Source of the DNA: DATGHS01 sp035307785
GTDB lineage: Bacteria > Planctomycetota > Planctomycetia > Gemmatales > Gemmataceae
NCBI GenBank assembly: GCA_035307785.1
Contig: DATGHS010000023.1
Coordinates: forward strand, 1 to 64,000
DNA: 64,000 bases
Direction of reading: 5' to 3'
Below the pieces are notes generated by a model. That model was given only the letters and a program-made list of their open reading frames with translations. It made no database searches and had not been told where the DNA came from. Position numbers and translations under genes: made by a program. Shown piece by piece: positions 24,501 through 31,932 of this stretch. Within the stretch, counting starts at the first letter, position 1. Each line of letters begins with the position of its first letter.

Positions 24501-24900
24501 CGATCCGCAGGAAGGCAAGCCGCATACCGCCCTCTTCCAGTTCGAAAAGCCCGTGAGCTTTTCGGATGGGACCACGTTCACCATCACGCTGGATCAGCGC
24601 TTCCCCGGCAAGGACCACAACCTGGGCAAGTTCCGGCTGTCGGTGACCAATCATCCGCAACCGGCACTGCGCGACCAGTTGCCGGCCAACGTGATGAAGG
24701 CGATTGCCGTCCCGCTAGACAAACGCACTCCGGATCAAAAAGCCGCGGTGGCCAACTACTACCGTGGCCTCGACGGCGAACTACAGCGCTTGCAGCAGGA
24801 ACTCGCGAACGCACCTGCCCTCACCGACGACCGGCTCATCGGCGCGCAGGACCTGGCGTGGGCGCTCATCAACAGCCCGGGGTTTTTGTTCAACCATTAA
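21565..24900 (+). CDS. DUF1549/DUF1553 planctomycete surface protein with Ig-like and cytochrome-like parts
   Basis: The 1,111-residue product starts at ATG 21565 with a signal peptide ending near ALPAQ. The order is: a bacterial Ig-like domain ([22 protein letters not shown]); a CNAGTCHG motif of the planctomycete haem type (about residue 145); a second Ig-like stretch ([23 protein letters not shown]); a DUF1549 region with [20 protein letters not shown] and [12 protein letters not shown]; and a DUF1553 region ([29 protein letters not shown]). A further C-terminal domain resembles a carbohydrate-binding beta-sandwich ([18 protein letters not shown]). The family is nearly restricted to planctomycetes and relatives, is exported, and has no established function. 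Confidence 0.93.
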   Translation: [1111 protein letters not shown]

Positions 24901-24916
24901 TGATTGAGTGGGATGA

Positions 24917-25318
24917 TTAGCGCAAGAATAGAGTATACGTCAGTACACACAACACGAACAGCGTGAATAACGTGTACTTCAAGTTCCGCTCCGCGAACAA
25001 GAACGACAGCATAGACACCAGCACGCGGACATACGGCGTCAGGAGCAACACACAGATGCCGAGCGCAATAAGCGTTTGCGGTCGCCAGTGGCCGGCGAGC
25101 GCGCTGCGCGCAATCGATACAGCGTAGTGGTAAAGGTCTGACCCTTCAAGCTTGAACTCTGCTTCCAGCTTGCCGGCACTCAAGTATTGCCAAATTGTTC
25201 CCGCAATCAGCAATGCCAAGCTCGACAGCAGGCCCGCCAGCAAAATCCAGCCGACCAGCGTGCGCATGTCAAAACGGCCACCTTGGGCCGATTGGTTTCC
25301 AGCATCGGCTCGGCTCAT
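24917..25318 (-). CDS. DUF1634 membrane protein
   Basis: The 133-residue product has three membrane segments (TLVGWILLAGLLSSLALLIAGTIW, LIALGICVLLLTPYVRVLVSM and YTLFTLFVLCVLTYTLFL) and the DUF1634 pattern with a conserved SDLYHYAVS between the first two. DUF1634 genes are typically next to TauE/SafE exporters, as here: the start overlaps the TauE stop by four bases (ATGA). It is probably a partner subunit or modulator of that exporter. Its function is unproven. Confidence 0.88.
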   Translation of the reverse strand: MSRADAGNQSAQGGRFDMRTLVGWILLAGLLSSLALLIAGTIWQYLSAGKLEAEFKLEGSDLYHYAVSIARSALAGHWRPQTLIALGICVLLLTPYVRVLVSMLSFLFAERNLKYTLFTLFVLCVLTYTLFLR

Positions 25319-26154
25319 AGCTCACCTCGAATGCCGCGCACGATCATTTCTACACCCAGCACCAGCAGCACGATCAAAAAGAACCGACGCACCGTCCGGT
25401 TCCGCAGCCGAACCAGCACCCGAGTCCCCAGGAAGGCGCCGGCCGAGACTCCAAGGATAATCGGCACCGCTTTGCCGGGGTCGATACGGCCCGCCGCAAG
25501 AAAGACGCTGGTCCCAGCCAGTGCGGTCACGCCAATGATGAGGTTGCTTGTGGTAGTCGAAACCTTTGGTGGCAGGCCCATAACTAAATCGTGAATCAGC
25601 ACTTTCAGCGCCCCGGCCCCGATGCCGAGCAACCCCGCAATCAGCCCAGCTCCAAACATCAGCGGGCCGCCCAGATAGGCCCGTGTGGCCTGGTATTGCA
25701 CGTCTTCGCCGGAAGCCTGGTCGTGGTAGCTTCCATTCAGTTCCAGCCAGCGCGACCCGGCATCCACGTGCTCCGGCTGCTTCCATTCCCTGTTGCGCTG
25801 AAAAAAGAGCGTGGCAGCACTCGCCAGCAGCACCACGCCGAAGAGAATGAACAGCATCGCTTGCCCGGCCGTCAGGCTGATGGCCGCCCCGACCAGCGCC
25901 CCGATGATCGTGAACATCTCCAGGAACATGCCGATCTTCAGGTTCGTGAGATGTTCGCGCACATACGCGGCTGCCGACCCACTGGACGTGGCGATGACGG
26001 AAACGATACTAAGCGCGATCGCATCCTTGATGTGCATGTGGAAGAGCGTGAGGGCCGGGATGAGCACCACCCCGCCGCCCATGCCGCTCATGGCGCCCAC
26101 GAAGCCGGCTACAACAGAAATGAGCAACAACCAACCGAATGAAAGTTCCGGCAC
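25315..26154 (-). CDS. TauE/SafE family membrane exporter
   Basis: This 279-residue protein has the TauE/SafE pattern of two repeated halves of four membrane helices. The first half has LLLISVVAGFVGAMSGMGGGVVLIPAL; the second has GAGLIAGLLGIGAGALKVLIHDLVMGLPPKVSTTTSNLIIG. The family moves sulfite, sulfoacetate or other small sulfur-containing anions. I use GTG 26154 because AGGAG lies eight bases upstream and the protein then begins directly before the first helix. It is transcribed with a SUMF1-like gene 14 bases upstream and the DUF1634 gene downstream. The substrate is not evident. Confidence 0.9.
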   Translation of the reverse strand: MPELSFGWLLLISVVAGFVGAMSGMGGGVVLIPALTLFHMHIKDAIALSIVSVIATSSGSAAAYVREHLTNLKIGMFLEMFTIIGALVGAAISLTAGQAMLFILFGVVLLASAATLFFQRNREWKQPEHVDAGSRWLELNGSYHDQASGEDVQYQATRAYLGGPLMFGAGLIAGLLGIGAGALKVLIHDLVMGLPPKVSTTTSNLIIGVTALAGTSVFLAAGRIDPGKAVPIILGVSAGAFLGTRVLVRLRNRTVRRFFLIVLLVLGVEMIVRGIRGEL

Positions 26155-26168
26155 AGAATCGCTCCTGT

Positions 26169-27389
26169 CTACTTGGAGTCGATCTCCACCAGCACGCGGA
26201 ATTTCTGGCCGGCATAATCTGCTTTCTCGGTGATGAACTCGTGTGTACAAATGGACCAACGGTCGCTCACGATCCCGCGTCCGGTGCGCTGGCTACGGGC
26301 AATCTCCGCCCCCGGCGGGTAGTGCGGATCGACCACGGCCTTGCGCACATGGTACATCGCCTTGTCGCCGGTGATCTCCCACCAGCAACTGGCCATGTCG
26401 TACAGGCCCCAGGCACTTGGTTTTTTCGATTTGACCTTGAGCGGCGACTTGTAGCCATCCGGACCGCTGCTGTTTTGCTCGTGGTACTTCTCCGCGAAGG
26501 CCGGGTTCGATGTGCCCACCCGGGCGGCATATTCCCATTCAGCACTCGTCGGCAGGCGGACCTTCTTGCCGTTCTTCTCTGAAAGGATGTCGCAGAATCT
26601 CTGAGTATCTGCAAACAATGGGTTCTGCACTGGCAACTGCGGATCTTTTACGATGCTGGGATTGCTGCCCATCACCGCTTCGTATATTTCCTGAGTAATT
26701 GGAATCTCGGCCAAGAAATAGTCTTGCGTCAGCGTTACCAGGTGCGGATACTCTTCGACGTGGTACGGCCACATGTAGAATGGCGTGCCCATCAGGAACT
26801 TACCGACCGGAATTTGCACGCAGCGCAGCGTGAGCTTGTCGCCGATTTTCAGTACAACAGGCTCGCGGCTCGGCATTACGAAGGGCTTGTCGGGCGTCAG
26901 CATCTTGGCCGGGTATTTTAGCTTGCACGGCTCAATGCGCGTCGCGGCAATCCATTTCTTGCCTTCCTTTTCGCTGATCGTTCCCGTGACGGCACTGGCG
27001 GTCGCTGGCATGCAATAATGCCCGGCTCCGGTGTTCTTGGCATCCTTCAGCGCGGGGCTATCCGGTGCGATGTAATACTTCAGCCGCGCGCTGAATTCGT
27101 CCATCAATTTCTGCGCGCCGTCGGCATCCAGGCCTTGCTCCGGAAAATGCACCGTTACGATTCGCTCCACTTCCGCACGTACTTCGGCCGTGCCATCGAT
27201 GGCGAACAGCGCGAGAACGTGATCCGCCCCCTTCGGCTCCGGCATGCAAGCGCCGTTGCAAACCAGGCTGCCTTGCAGCGTGACTTCGGCGCCAGAAGCC
27301 GTCGGCAGACCGAGCAAAGCGGAAATTCCGAAAGACAGCAGAATTAGTGCATGAATGAGGGAATCGCACAAGCAACGGAAAACTCGCAT
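26169..27389 (-). CDS. exported SUMF1/FGE-fold protein with an extra N-terminal domain
   Basis: The 406-residue product starts at ATG 27389 (AGGAG upstream) with a signal peptide. Residues 40-200 form a domain I do not recognise. Residues 200-400 have the sulfatase-modifying-factor fold: VQIPVGKFLMGTP, EIPITQEIYEAVMGSNPS, VRLPTSAEWEYAARVG, AWGLYDMASCWWEIT and KFRVLVEID. The cysteine pair of true formylglycine-generating enzymes is not evident; the region where it would lie reads WSICTHEF. It is therefore probably a non-enzymatic or diverged member. It is first gene of an operon with TauE and DUF1634, a sulfur-flavoured context. Confidence 0.82.
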   Translation of the reverse strand: MRVFRCLCDSLIHALILLSFGISALLGLPTASGAEVTLQGSLVCNGACMPEPKGADHVLALFAIDGTAEVRAEVERIVTVHFPEQGLDADGAQKLMDEFSARLKYYIAPDSPALKDAKNTGAGHYCMPATASAVTGTISEKEGKKWIAATRIEPCKLKYPAKMLTPDKPFVMPSREPVVLKIGDKLTLRCVQIPVGKFLMGTPFYMWPYHVEEYPHLVTLTQDYFLAEIPITQEIYEAVMGSNPSIVKDPQLPVQNPLFADTQRFCDILSEKNGKKVRLPTSAEWEYAARVGTSNPAFAEKYHEQNSSGPDGYKSPLKVKSKKPSAWGLYDMASCWWEITGDKAMYHVRKAVVDPHYPPGAEIARSQRTGRGIVSDRWSICTHEFITEKADYAGQKFRVLVEIDSK

Positions 27390-27557
27390 TGATCGATTCT
27401 CCTTTTTGGGCAATCCTGCTCGAAGTCTGTTGTATGGAAAGATGAAAGCGTTCAATTGGAACGCTGTTTGCGGCCTTTCCATTTGGTGTGCGAGGAGAGA
27501 ACCATGTCCGTTCGGATGCAAGGCCTCAATGCTCTTCAATGTGCAAGAGTCGCCGCC

Positions 27558-28235
27558 ATGAGTAAATCAAGCCTGAAACCATTCCTCGCAGTTGGCTTAA
27601 TGACCGCCATCATGGGGCTCGTGCTGTTCCTTGCGGCCGGTACCGTTCGCTATTGGCAAGGATGGGTTTATCTAGCGGTGTATTTTGGCGCAGCGTCTTT
27701 GATCACCCTATACGTCATGATCAAAGATCCTGCGTTGCTTCAACGCCGTATGAAAGGTGGCCCGGCCGCCGAGAAACAGACAAGGCAGAAAATCATCATG
27801 CTTTTCGCTTCGGCCGCGTTCATCGGCATCCTACTCGTGCCGGCTCTCGATCATCGCTTTAGTTGGTCGAATGTGCCGCCGGGGCTGGAAATTGCCGGCG
27901 ACGTTCTCACGGCGCTGGGCTTCTTCATTACGTTTCTCGTCTTCCGGGCCAATACGTTCGCGGCGGCAACCGTCGAGATTGCCCAAGACCAAAGGGTCAT
28001 TTCCACGGGCCCTTATGCCATTCTGCGGCACCCCATGTATGCGGGAGGTTTGCTGATCTTTATCGGCGCACCTCTGGCGCTGGGCTCGTATTGGGGCTTG
28101 CTCGCATTTTTGGTTGCGCTGCCGGCCTTGATCTGGCGTTTGTTGGATGAGGAGCAGCTTTTGGCAAGGGATCTGCCTGGCTACGTCGAGTATATGCAGC
28201 GGGTGCGGTATCGATTGATACCGCACGTGTGGTAA
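27558..28235 (+). CDS. isoprenylcysteine carboxyl methyltransferase-like membrane protein
   Basis: The 225-residue product has about five membrane segments and the C-terminal signature of the ICMT/PEMT family: VISTGPYAILRHPMYAGGLLIFIGAPLALGS followed by LLDEEQLLARDLPGYVEYMQRVRYRLIP. These membrane methyltransferases use S-adenosylmethionine; the substrate of bacterial members is usually unknown. ATG 27558 follows CGCCGCC with only a weak ribosome-binding site, and longer in-frame starts exist. It is divergent from the SUMF1-like gene, so a shared promoter region of about 170 bases lies between 27389 and 27558. Confidence 0.85.
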   Translation: MSKSSLKPFLAVGLMTAIMGLVLFLAAGTVRYWQGWVYLAVYFGAASLITLYVMIKDPALLQRRMKGGPAAEKQTRQKIIMLFASAAFIGILLVPALDHRFSWSNVPPGLEIAGDVLTALGFFITFLVFRANTFAAATVEIAQDQRVISTGPYAILRHPMYAGGLLIFIGAPLALGSYWGLLAFLVALPALIWRLLDEEQLLARDLPGYVEYMQRVRYRLIPHVW

Positions 28236-28250
28236 ACCCTTCCAAAATCC

Positions 28251-29633
28251 TTACCACGGCTGGCCGATCGCCCGGCCGGCGAGGTCATAGCCGTCCGCCA
28301 TGGTGACCTTCACGCGAATGAAATCGCCGGCTTGCAGGTTCTTGCCCTTCACGCGAACTACGCCGTCGATATCCGGCGCATCGGCAATGCCGCGCGCGAG
28401 GAAGTGGCCCGGCACCTCAGGATCTGGGCCATCGACTAAGCAATCGATCTCTTGGCCGACCTGCTGCTGGCTCCACGTGAAAGCCACGGCTTGCTGCGTC
28501 TCCATGAGCCGATTGCGGCGTTCGAGTTTGACCTCCTCCCGCAACTGCTCCGGCAAGCGCTCGGCGGGAGTTCCTGGCTCCAACGAATAGGGGAAGACGC
28601 CGCAGCGCTCGAACTTGGCTGCGCGAACGAACTCGTTCAGTTCGTCGAACTCCGCTTCGGTTTCGCCCGGGAAGCCGACGATGAAGGTGGTCCGCAACAC
28701 CAGGTTGGGAATCGCGCCGCGCAACCGTGCTAGCAATTCCTCGGTCGAAGCGCGATTGACGCGCCGCTGCATACGCTTCAGCATGCGGTCGTTGATGTGC
28801 TGTAACGGCATATCGAGATACGGAATGATCTTGCGCGAGCGGGTCATCGTGTCGAGGAATTCCTGCGTCACGTACATCGGGTATGCGTAAAGAATGCGAA
28901 TCCATTCGAGCCCATCCACGTGCTCCAGTTCGCGCAACAATTCGGCGAGGCGCACGCGGCCATAAAGATCGAGGCCATAATACGTGGTATCTTGAGCGAC
29001 CACGATGAGTTCACGCACACCATCGGCCACGAGTTCCTTCGCTTCGCGGATCACTTCTTCAATCGGCTTGGTCACGTGCTTGCCGCGCATGGCGGGGATC
29101 GCACAAAAGGTGCAAAGCCGGTCGCAACCTTCGCTGATCTTCAAGTACGCAAAGTGCCGGGGCGTGATGCGCAAGCGGGCCGTGTCTTCCAGCGCGCGAA
29201 CCGGAGCCGGACGGAAGCGGCTGCGCTGCTCGGCCAGACTCGCGGGGTTCGCTGCACTCGCCCCGCGTCTTGCGGCATTAGTTACGATTGAGACGATTTC
29301 TTCGCGCCCAAAGACGCCGACGATGGAGTCGACGCCGGGGACTTCCTGCAAAAGCTCTTCCTTCTTACGCTCCGCCAAACAGCCGGCCACCACGACGGCC
29401 CCCACTCTGCCCTGCTTCTTCAACTCGAGCATCTCGCGGATCACGCCCAGCGATTCCTGCCGGGCCGGCTCGATAAAGCCGCAGGTATTCACGACCACCA
29501 CGTCGGCCCCATCGGCCTTAGGCGTAAGGGTGTAGCCGTCCTGCGCAAGCTTGCCCAGCATGCGTTCGGAATCGACGGTGTTCTTGGGGCAGCCGAGGCT
29601 GACGAAGGCGAAAGAGCCTTTGGAGATGGTCAT
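28251..29633 (-). CDS. rimO: ribosomal protein S12 methylthiotransferase
   Basis: RimO is a radical-SAM enzyme that adds a methylthio group to an aspartate of ribosomal protein S12. The 460-residue product has the three N-terminal cluster cysteines C15, C51 and C85 (VSLGCPKN, NTCGF, VVAGCLAER) and the radical-SAM motif C170-x3-C174-x2-C177 (SEGCDRLCTFCAIP). It also has the family motif LVADGVRELIVVAQDTTYYG and a C-terminal TRAM-like domain. Length is normal. The absence of MiaB-specific features and the AQDTT motif favour RimO over MiaB. It is convergent with the methyltransferase-like gene. Confidence 0.95.
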   Translation of the reverse strand: MTISKGSFAFVSLGCPKNTVDSERMLGKLAQDGYTLTPKADGADVVVVNTCGFIEPARQESLGVIREMLELKKQGRVGAVVVAGCLAERKKEELLQEVPGVDSIVGVFGREEIVSIVTNAARRGASAANPASLAEQRSRFRPAPVRALEDTARLRITPRHFAYLKISEGCDRLCTFCAIPAMRGKHVTKPIEEVIREAKELVADGVRELIVVAQDTTYYGLDLYGRVRLAELLRELEHVDGLEWIRILYAYPMYVTQEFLDTMTRSRKIIPYLDMPLQHINDRMLKRMQRRVNRASTEELLARLRGAIPNLVLRTTFIVGFPGETEAEFDELNEFVRAAKFERCGVFPYSLEPGTPAERLPEQLREEVKLERRNRLMETQQAVAFTWSQQQVGQEIDCLVDGPDPEVPGHFLARGIADAPDIDGVVRVKGKNLQAGDFIRVKVTMADGYDLAGRAIGQPW

Positions 29634-29730
29634 GAAACAATATCACCGGGTGCAACACATGTCGGTCCTATAAGCCGTATGGGTCCTATTCTATCAATCA
29701 TCAGTGAAACTCCCAAATAGCGAACAGCGA

Positions 29731-30063
29731 ATGGATACATTCAATTGCGATAGTTGCGGCGCCTGTTGCAAGACATTCCCCATCTTCGCCTCGGCAGCCG
29801 ATGCACAGCGCGAGCCGCGAATTCGGGCTGATGGGCAGCGCTTACCAACCGAACAGACGACGCCGCAGTGGGAATACCGACCGTACCCGCTGCCCTTCTT
29901 GGAAACCTGCTGCTTCTTGCGGACCGACAACGGTTACGACATTTACGCCACCCGGCCCGAAGTTTGCCGGCATTTCGCAGCCGGAAGCGCGCAATGCCAG
30001 GAAGCGCGAGCGCGGCAAGGGTTGCCATTGCTAACTGCAATTTCCGAAATAGAACGCGGATAA
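29731..30063 (+). CDS. YkgJ-type cysteine cluster protein
   Basis: The 110-residue product begins MDTFNCDSCGACCKTFPIFA and later has ETCCFLR and RPEVCRHFAAGSAQCQEARARQGLP. This pattern of cysteines is the YkgJ family (zinc- or iron-sulfur-cluster-binding proteins of unknown function). I use ATG 29731; a GTG at 29704 would add nine residues without family similarity. It lies downstream of the divergent rimO gene and before the sulfotransferase-like gene. Confidence 0.85.
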   Translation: MDTFNCDSCGACCKTFPIFASAADAQREPRIRADGQRLPTEQTTPQWEYRPYPLPFLETCCFLRTDNGYDIYATRPEVCRHFAAGSAQCQEARARQGLPLLTAISEIERG

Positions 30064-30077
30064 GCCCAGTGATGAAA

Positions 30078-30101
30078 GCCCACGGACGGAAGTCCGTGGG
30101 C
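30078..30101. repeat. short perfect inverted repeat
   Basis: GCCCACGGAC and GTCCGTGGGC flank a GGAA loop, between the cysteine cluster gene and the sulfotransferase-like gene. It resembles the short hairpins common between genes in this window; terminator function is possible but no T-run follows. Confidence 0.7.
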
Positions 30102-30119
30102 CCAAGGAGAGTGATCAAT

Positions 30120-30839
30120 ATGCACATTGCCATGTGGTCCGGGCCGCGAAACATTTCCACGGCCCTCATGCGCTCTTGGGGCAACCGGCATGATGCGTTC
30201 GTTTGCGACGAGCCCTTCTATGCCCATTATCTCCGGGAAACCGGCTTGCCGCATCCGGGAGCGCAGGAGGTCATTCGCCGGCATGAGCCGGATTGGCACA
30301 AGGTGGTTGTCTGGCTCACGGGTCCGATTCCCGAAGGGAAAACGGTTTTTTACCAAAAGCACATGGCCCATCACCTATTGCCGAACATCGACCGCGGCTG
30401 GATGACGCAGATTACGCATGCCTTCCTCATTCGTTCGCCACGGGAAATGCTGGCGTCGCTGCAAAAGATCACGCCGAACCCGCGCTTGGAAGACACGGGC
30501 CTACCACAGCAGTTGGAAATCTTCGAGATGATTCAAAGGCAAACCGGCCGCACGCCGCCGGTCATCGACGCACGTGATGTGTTAGAAGGCCCAGAGACGA
30601 TGCTGCGAAAACTGTGTGCGGCGTTGAACGTGGAATTCACGCCAGCCATGTTGAAATGGACAGCCGGGCCGCATCCCGCCGATGGTGTTTGGGCGAAGTA
30701 CTGGTACGATGCCGTGTGGAAATCAACGACATTTGAGCCCTACCGGCCACGCAATGACACGCTGCCGCATCATCTGGGGCGCGTGCTGAAGGAGGCGGAT
30801 GCGATTTACGTGAAGCTGTACGAGCGGCGACTAAAGTGA
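30120..30839 (+). CDS. sulfotransferase-like P-loop protein (equivalent to the N-terminal half of a eukaryotic BCAT-like fusion)
   Basis: The 239-residue product starts at ATG 30120 with AAGGAGAG upstream. It begins MHIAMWSGPRNISTALMRSWGNR, which is the PAPS-binding-like loop of sulfotransferases (GPRNISTAL), then CDEPFYAHYL and, near the C-terminus, MLKWTAGPHPADGVWAKYWYDAVWKST. From memory this pattern matches the N-terminal domain of plant and animal branched-chain-aminotransferase-like proteins. The cognate aminotransferase is encoded two genes downstream. Whether it transfers sulfate is unknown. Confidence 0.8.
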   Translation: MHIAMWSGPRNISTALMRSWGNRHDAFVCDEPFYAHYLRETGLPHPGAQEVIRRHEPDWHKVVVWLTGPIPEGKTVFYQKHMAHHLLPNIDRGWMTQITHAFLIRSPREMLASLQKITPNPRLEDTGLPQQLEIFEMIQRQTGRTPPVIDARDVLEGPETMLRKLCAALNVEFTPAMLKWTAGPHPADGVWAKYWYDAVWKSTTFEPYRPRNDTLPHHLGRVLKEADAIYVKLYERRLK

Positions 30840-30847
30840 GGGTAACC

Positions 30848-31912
30848 ATGCGCGCATCTATTGCGCTCAGTTTGGCAATCGTGCCGATCGCGTTGGCGAT
30901 GCTTGCCTTTGCTGGCGAGGACAAGCGCGAGGATCCGGCGGCCGCCGCCGCTCGCAAGCGCCAGGAATTAATCAAGACTTTGGACGTGAGGTTCAAGCAT
31001 ACAGAAACATATGCCAAGGGCGCAGTTCCGGACGCGTCTCGGTCCAATCCTAATCCGTCTACTCCGGTTCCTCCAGAAGACATGAGCGTGGAGTCGATAA
31101 ATCGGATCGTAATCAATGGAGAAAACGTTCGCATCGAGGACAATCATCCGGGTTGGTACGACCGAGGCAAACGCATTTACAAACAGAGCATGATCTATAC
31201 GTTCGACGGCAACACCGGTTATATGCTCGTCCAAAGTGAGTATGGCGGAAAACCGAGCGTCCAAGGCGGCATGGAGCGAGGGTTCCTGGGGCGAGACGTG
31301 CATTTTATCCCACTGTATATATCAGTTCGAGGACTAAGCCCAATGTTTAGTTCGCCAACGATGGCGCAGCTTCAACCGAGCGGAACGACTGAACGGATCG
31401 GCGACGAACCGTGTGAACAGTACGCCGTTCCGACAAAAAGTGGATCTCCGACACTATTTTGGTTGGACGCCAAAAGGGACTTCTGCCTTCGCCGTATTCG
31501 TAGCGGGCAAGAGGAACAGAATCATTCGGTCTATAACATCCAAAACAGATACGACGAGAAATACGGTTGGTTGCCAAAATCTTGGAGCCACGAGGAACAC
31601 TCGTGGAAAGGTAAGCTTTTGGCCACCCACACTATCGAGATCCAAGAAATGAAGATTGATGAGCCTGTGCCTGCCGAGCTCTTCAGAATCGATTTCCCTC
31701 CGGGGTCGATGGTGGCTGACAATCGAAGTGGTCACCAAGAGTACGTCGTCCAGTCCGACGGAGGTGTGCAGGAGGACGATCTTGCGTCGCATATGCCGGC
31801 ACCGGCCAAAAAGACGTGGTTTCCGCCAACACTCTGGATAGCTTCGGCGGCGGCGCTTTTGTTGATCATCGTGCTCGCAATAGTATTTGTTCGACGCGGC
31901 AACTCCCGCTAA
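30848..31912 (+). CDS. exported, membrane-anchored protein of unknown function
   Basis: The 354-residue product starts at ATG 30848 (GAGGGT upstream). It has a signal peptide ending near residue 23 (ALAMLAFAG), a long extracytoplasmic part, and a C-terminal hydrophobic helix at about residues 328-348 (LWIASAAALLLIIVLAIVFV) followed by RRGNSR. The middle reads like a lipoprotein-localisation or outer-membrane beta fold (VESINRIVINGENVRIEDNHPGWYD, LFRIDFPPGSMV). It lies between the sulfotransferase-like gene and the aminotransferase gene, 20 bases before the latter, so it is probably co-transcribed. I recognise no named family. Confidence 0.72.
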   Translation: MRASIALSLAIVPIALAMLAFAGEDKREDPAAAAARKRQELIKTLDVRFKHTETYAKGAVPDASRSNPNPSTPVPPEDMSVESINRIVINGENVRIEDNHPGWYDRGKRIYKQSMIYTFDGNTGYMLVQSEYGGKPSVQGGMERGFLGRDVHFIPLYISVRGLSPMFSSPTMAQLQPSGTTERIGDEPCEQYAVPTKSGSPTLFWLDAKRDFCLRRIRSGQEEQNHSVYNIQNRYDEKYGWLPKSWSHEEHSWKGKLLATHTIEIQEMKIDEPVPAELFRIDFPPGSMVADNRSGHQEYVVQSDGGVQEDDLASHMPAPAKKTWFPPTLWIASAAALLLIIVLAIVFVRRGNSR

Positions 31913-31932
31913 GCTGCAAGCGACGGGACATT

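Noticed and set aside
29660..29700. Phrase TCCTATAAG/CCTATGGG near the rimO start and again near 44705
   Set aside because: Short and imperfect; it resembles common intergenic repeats but two partial matches do not support a defined element.
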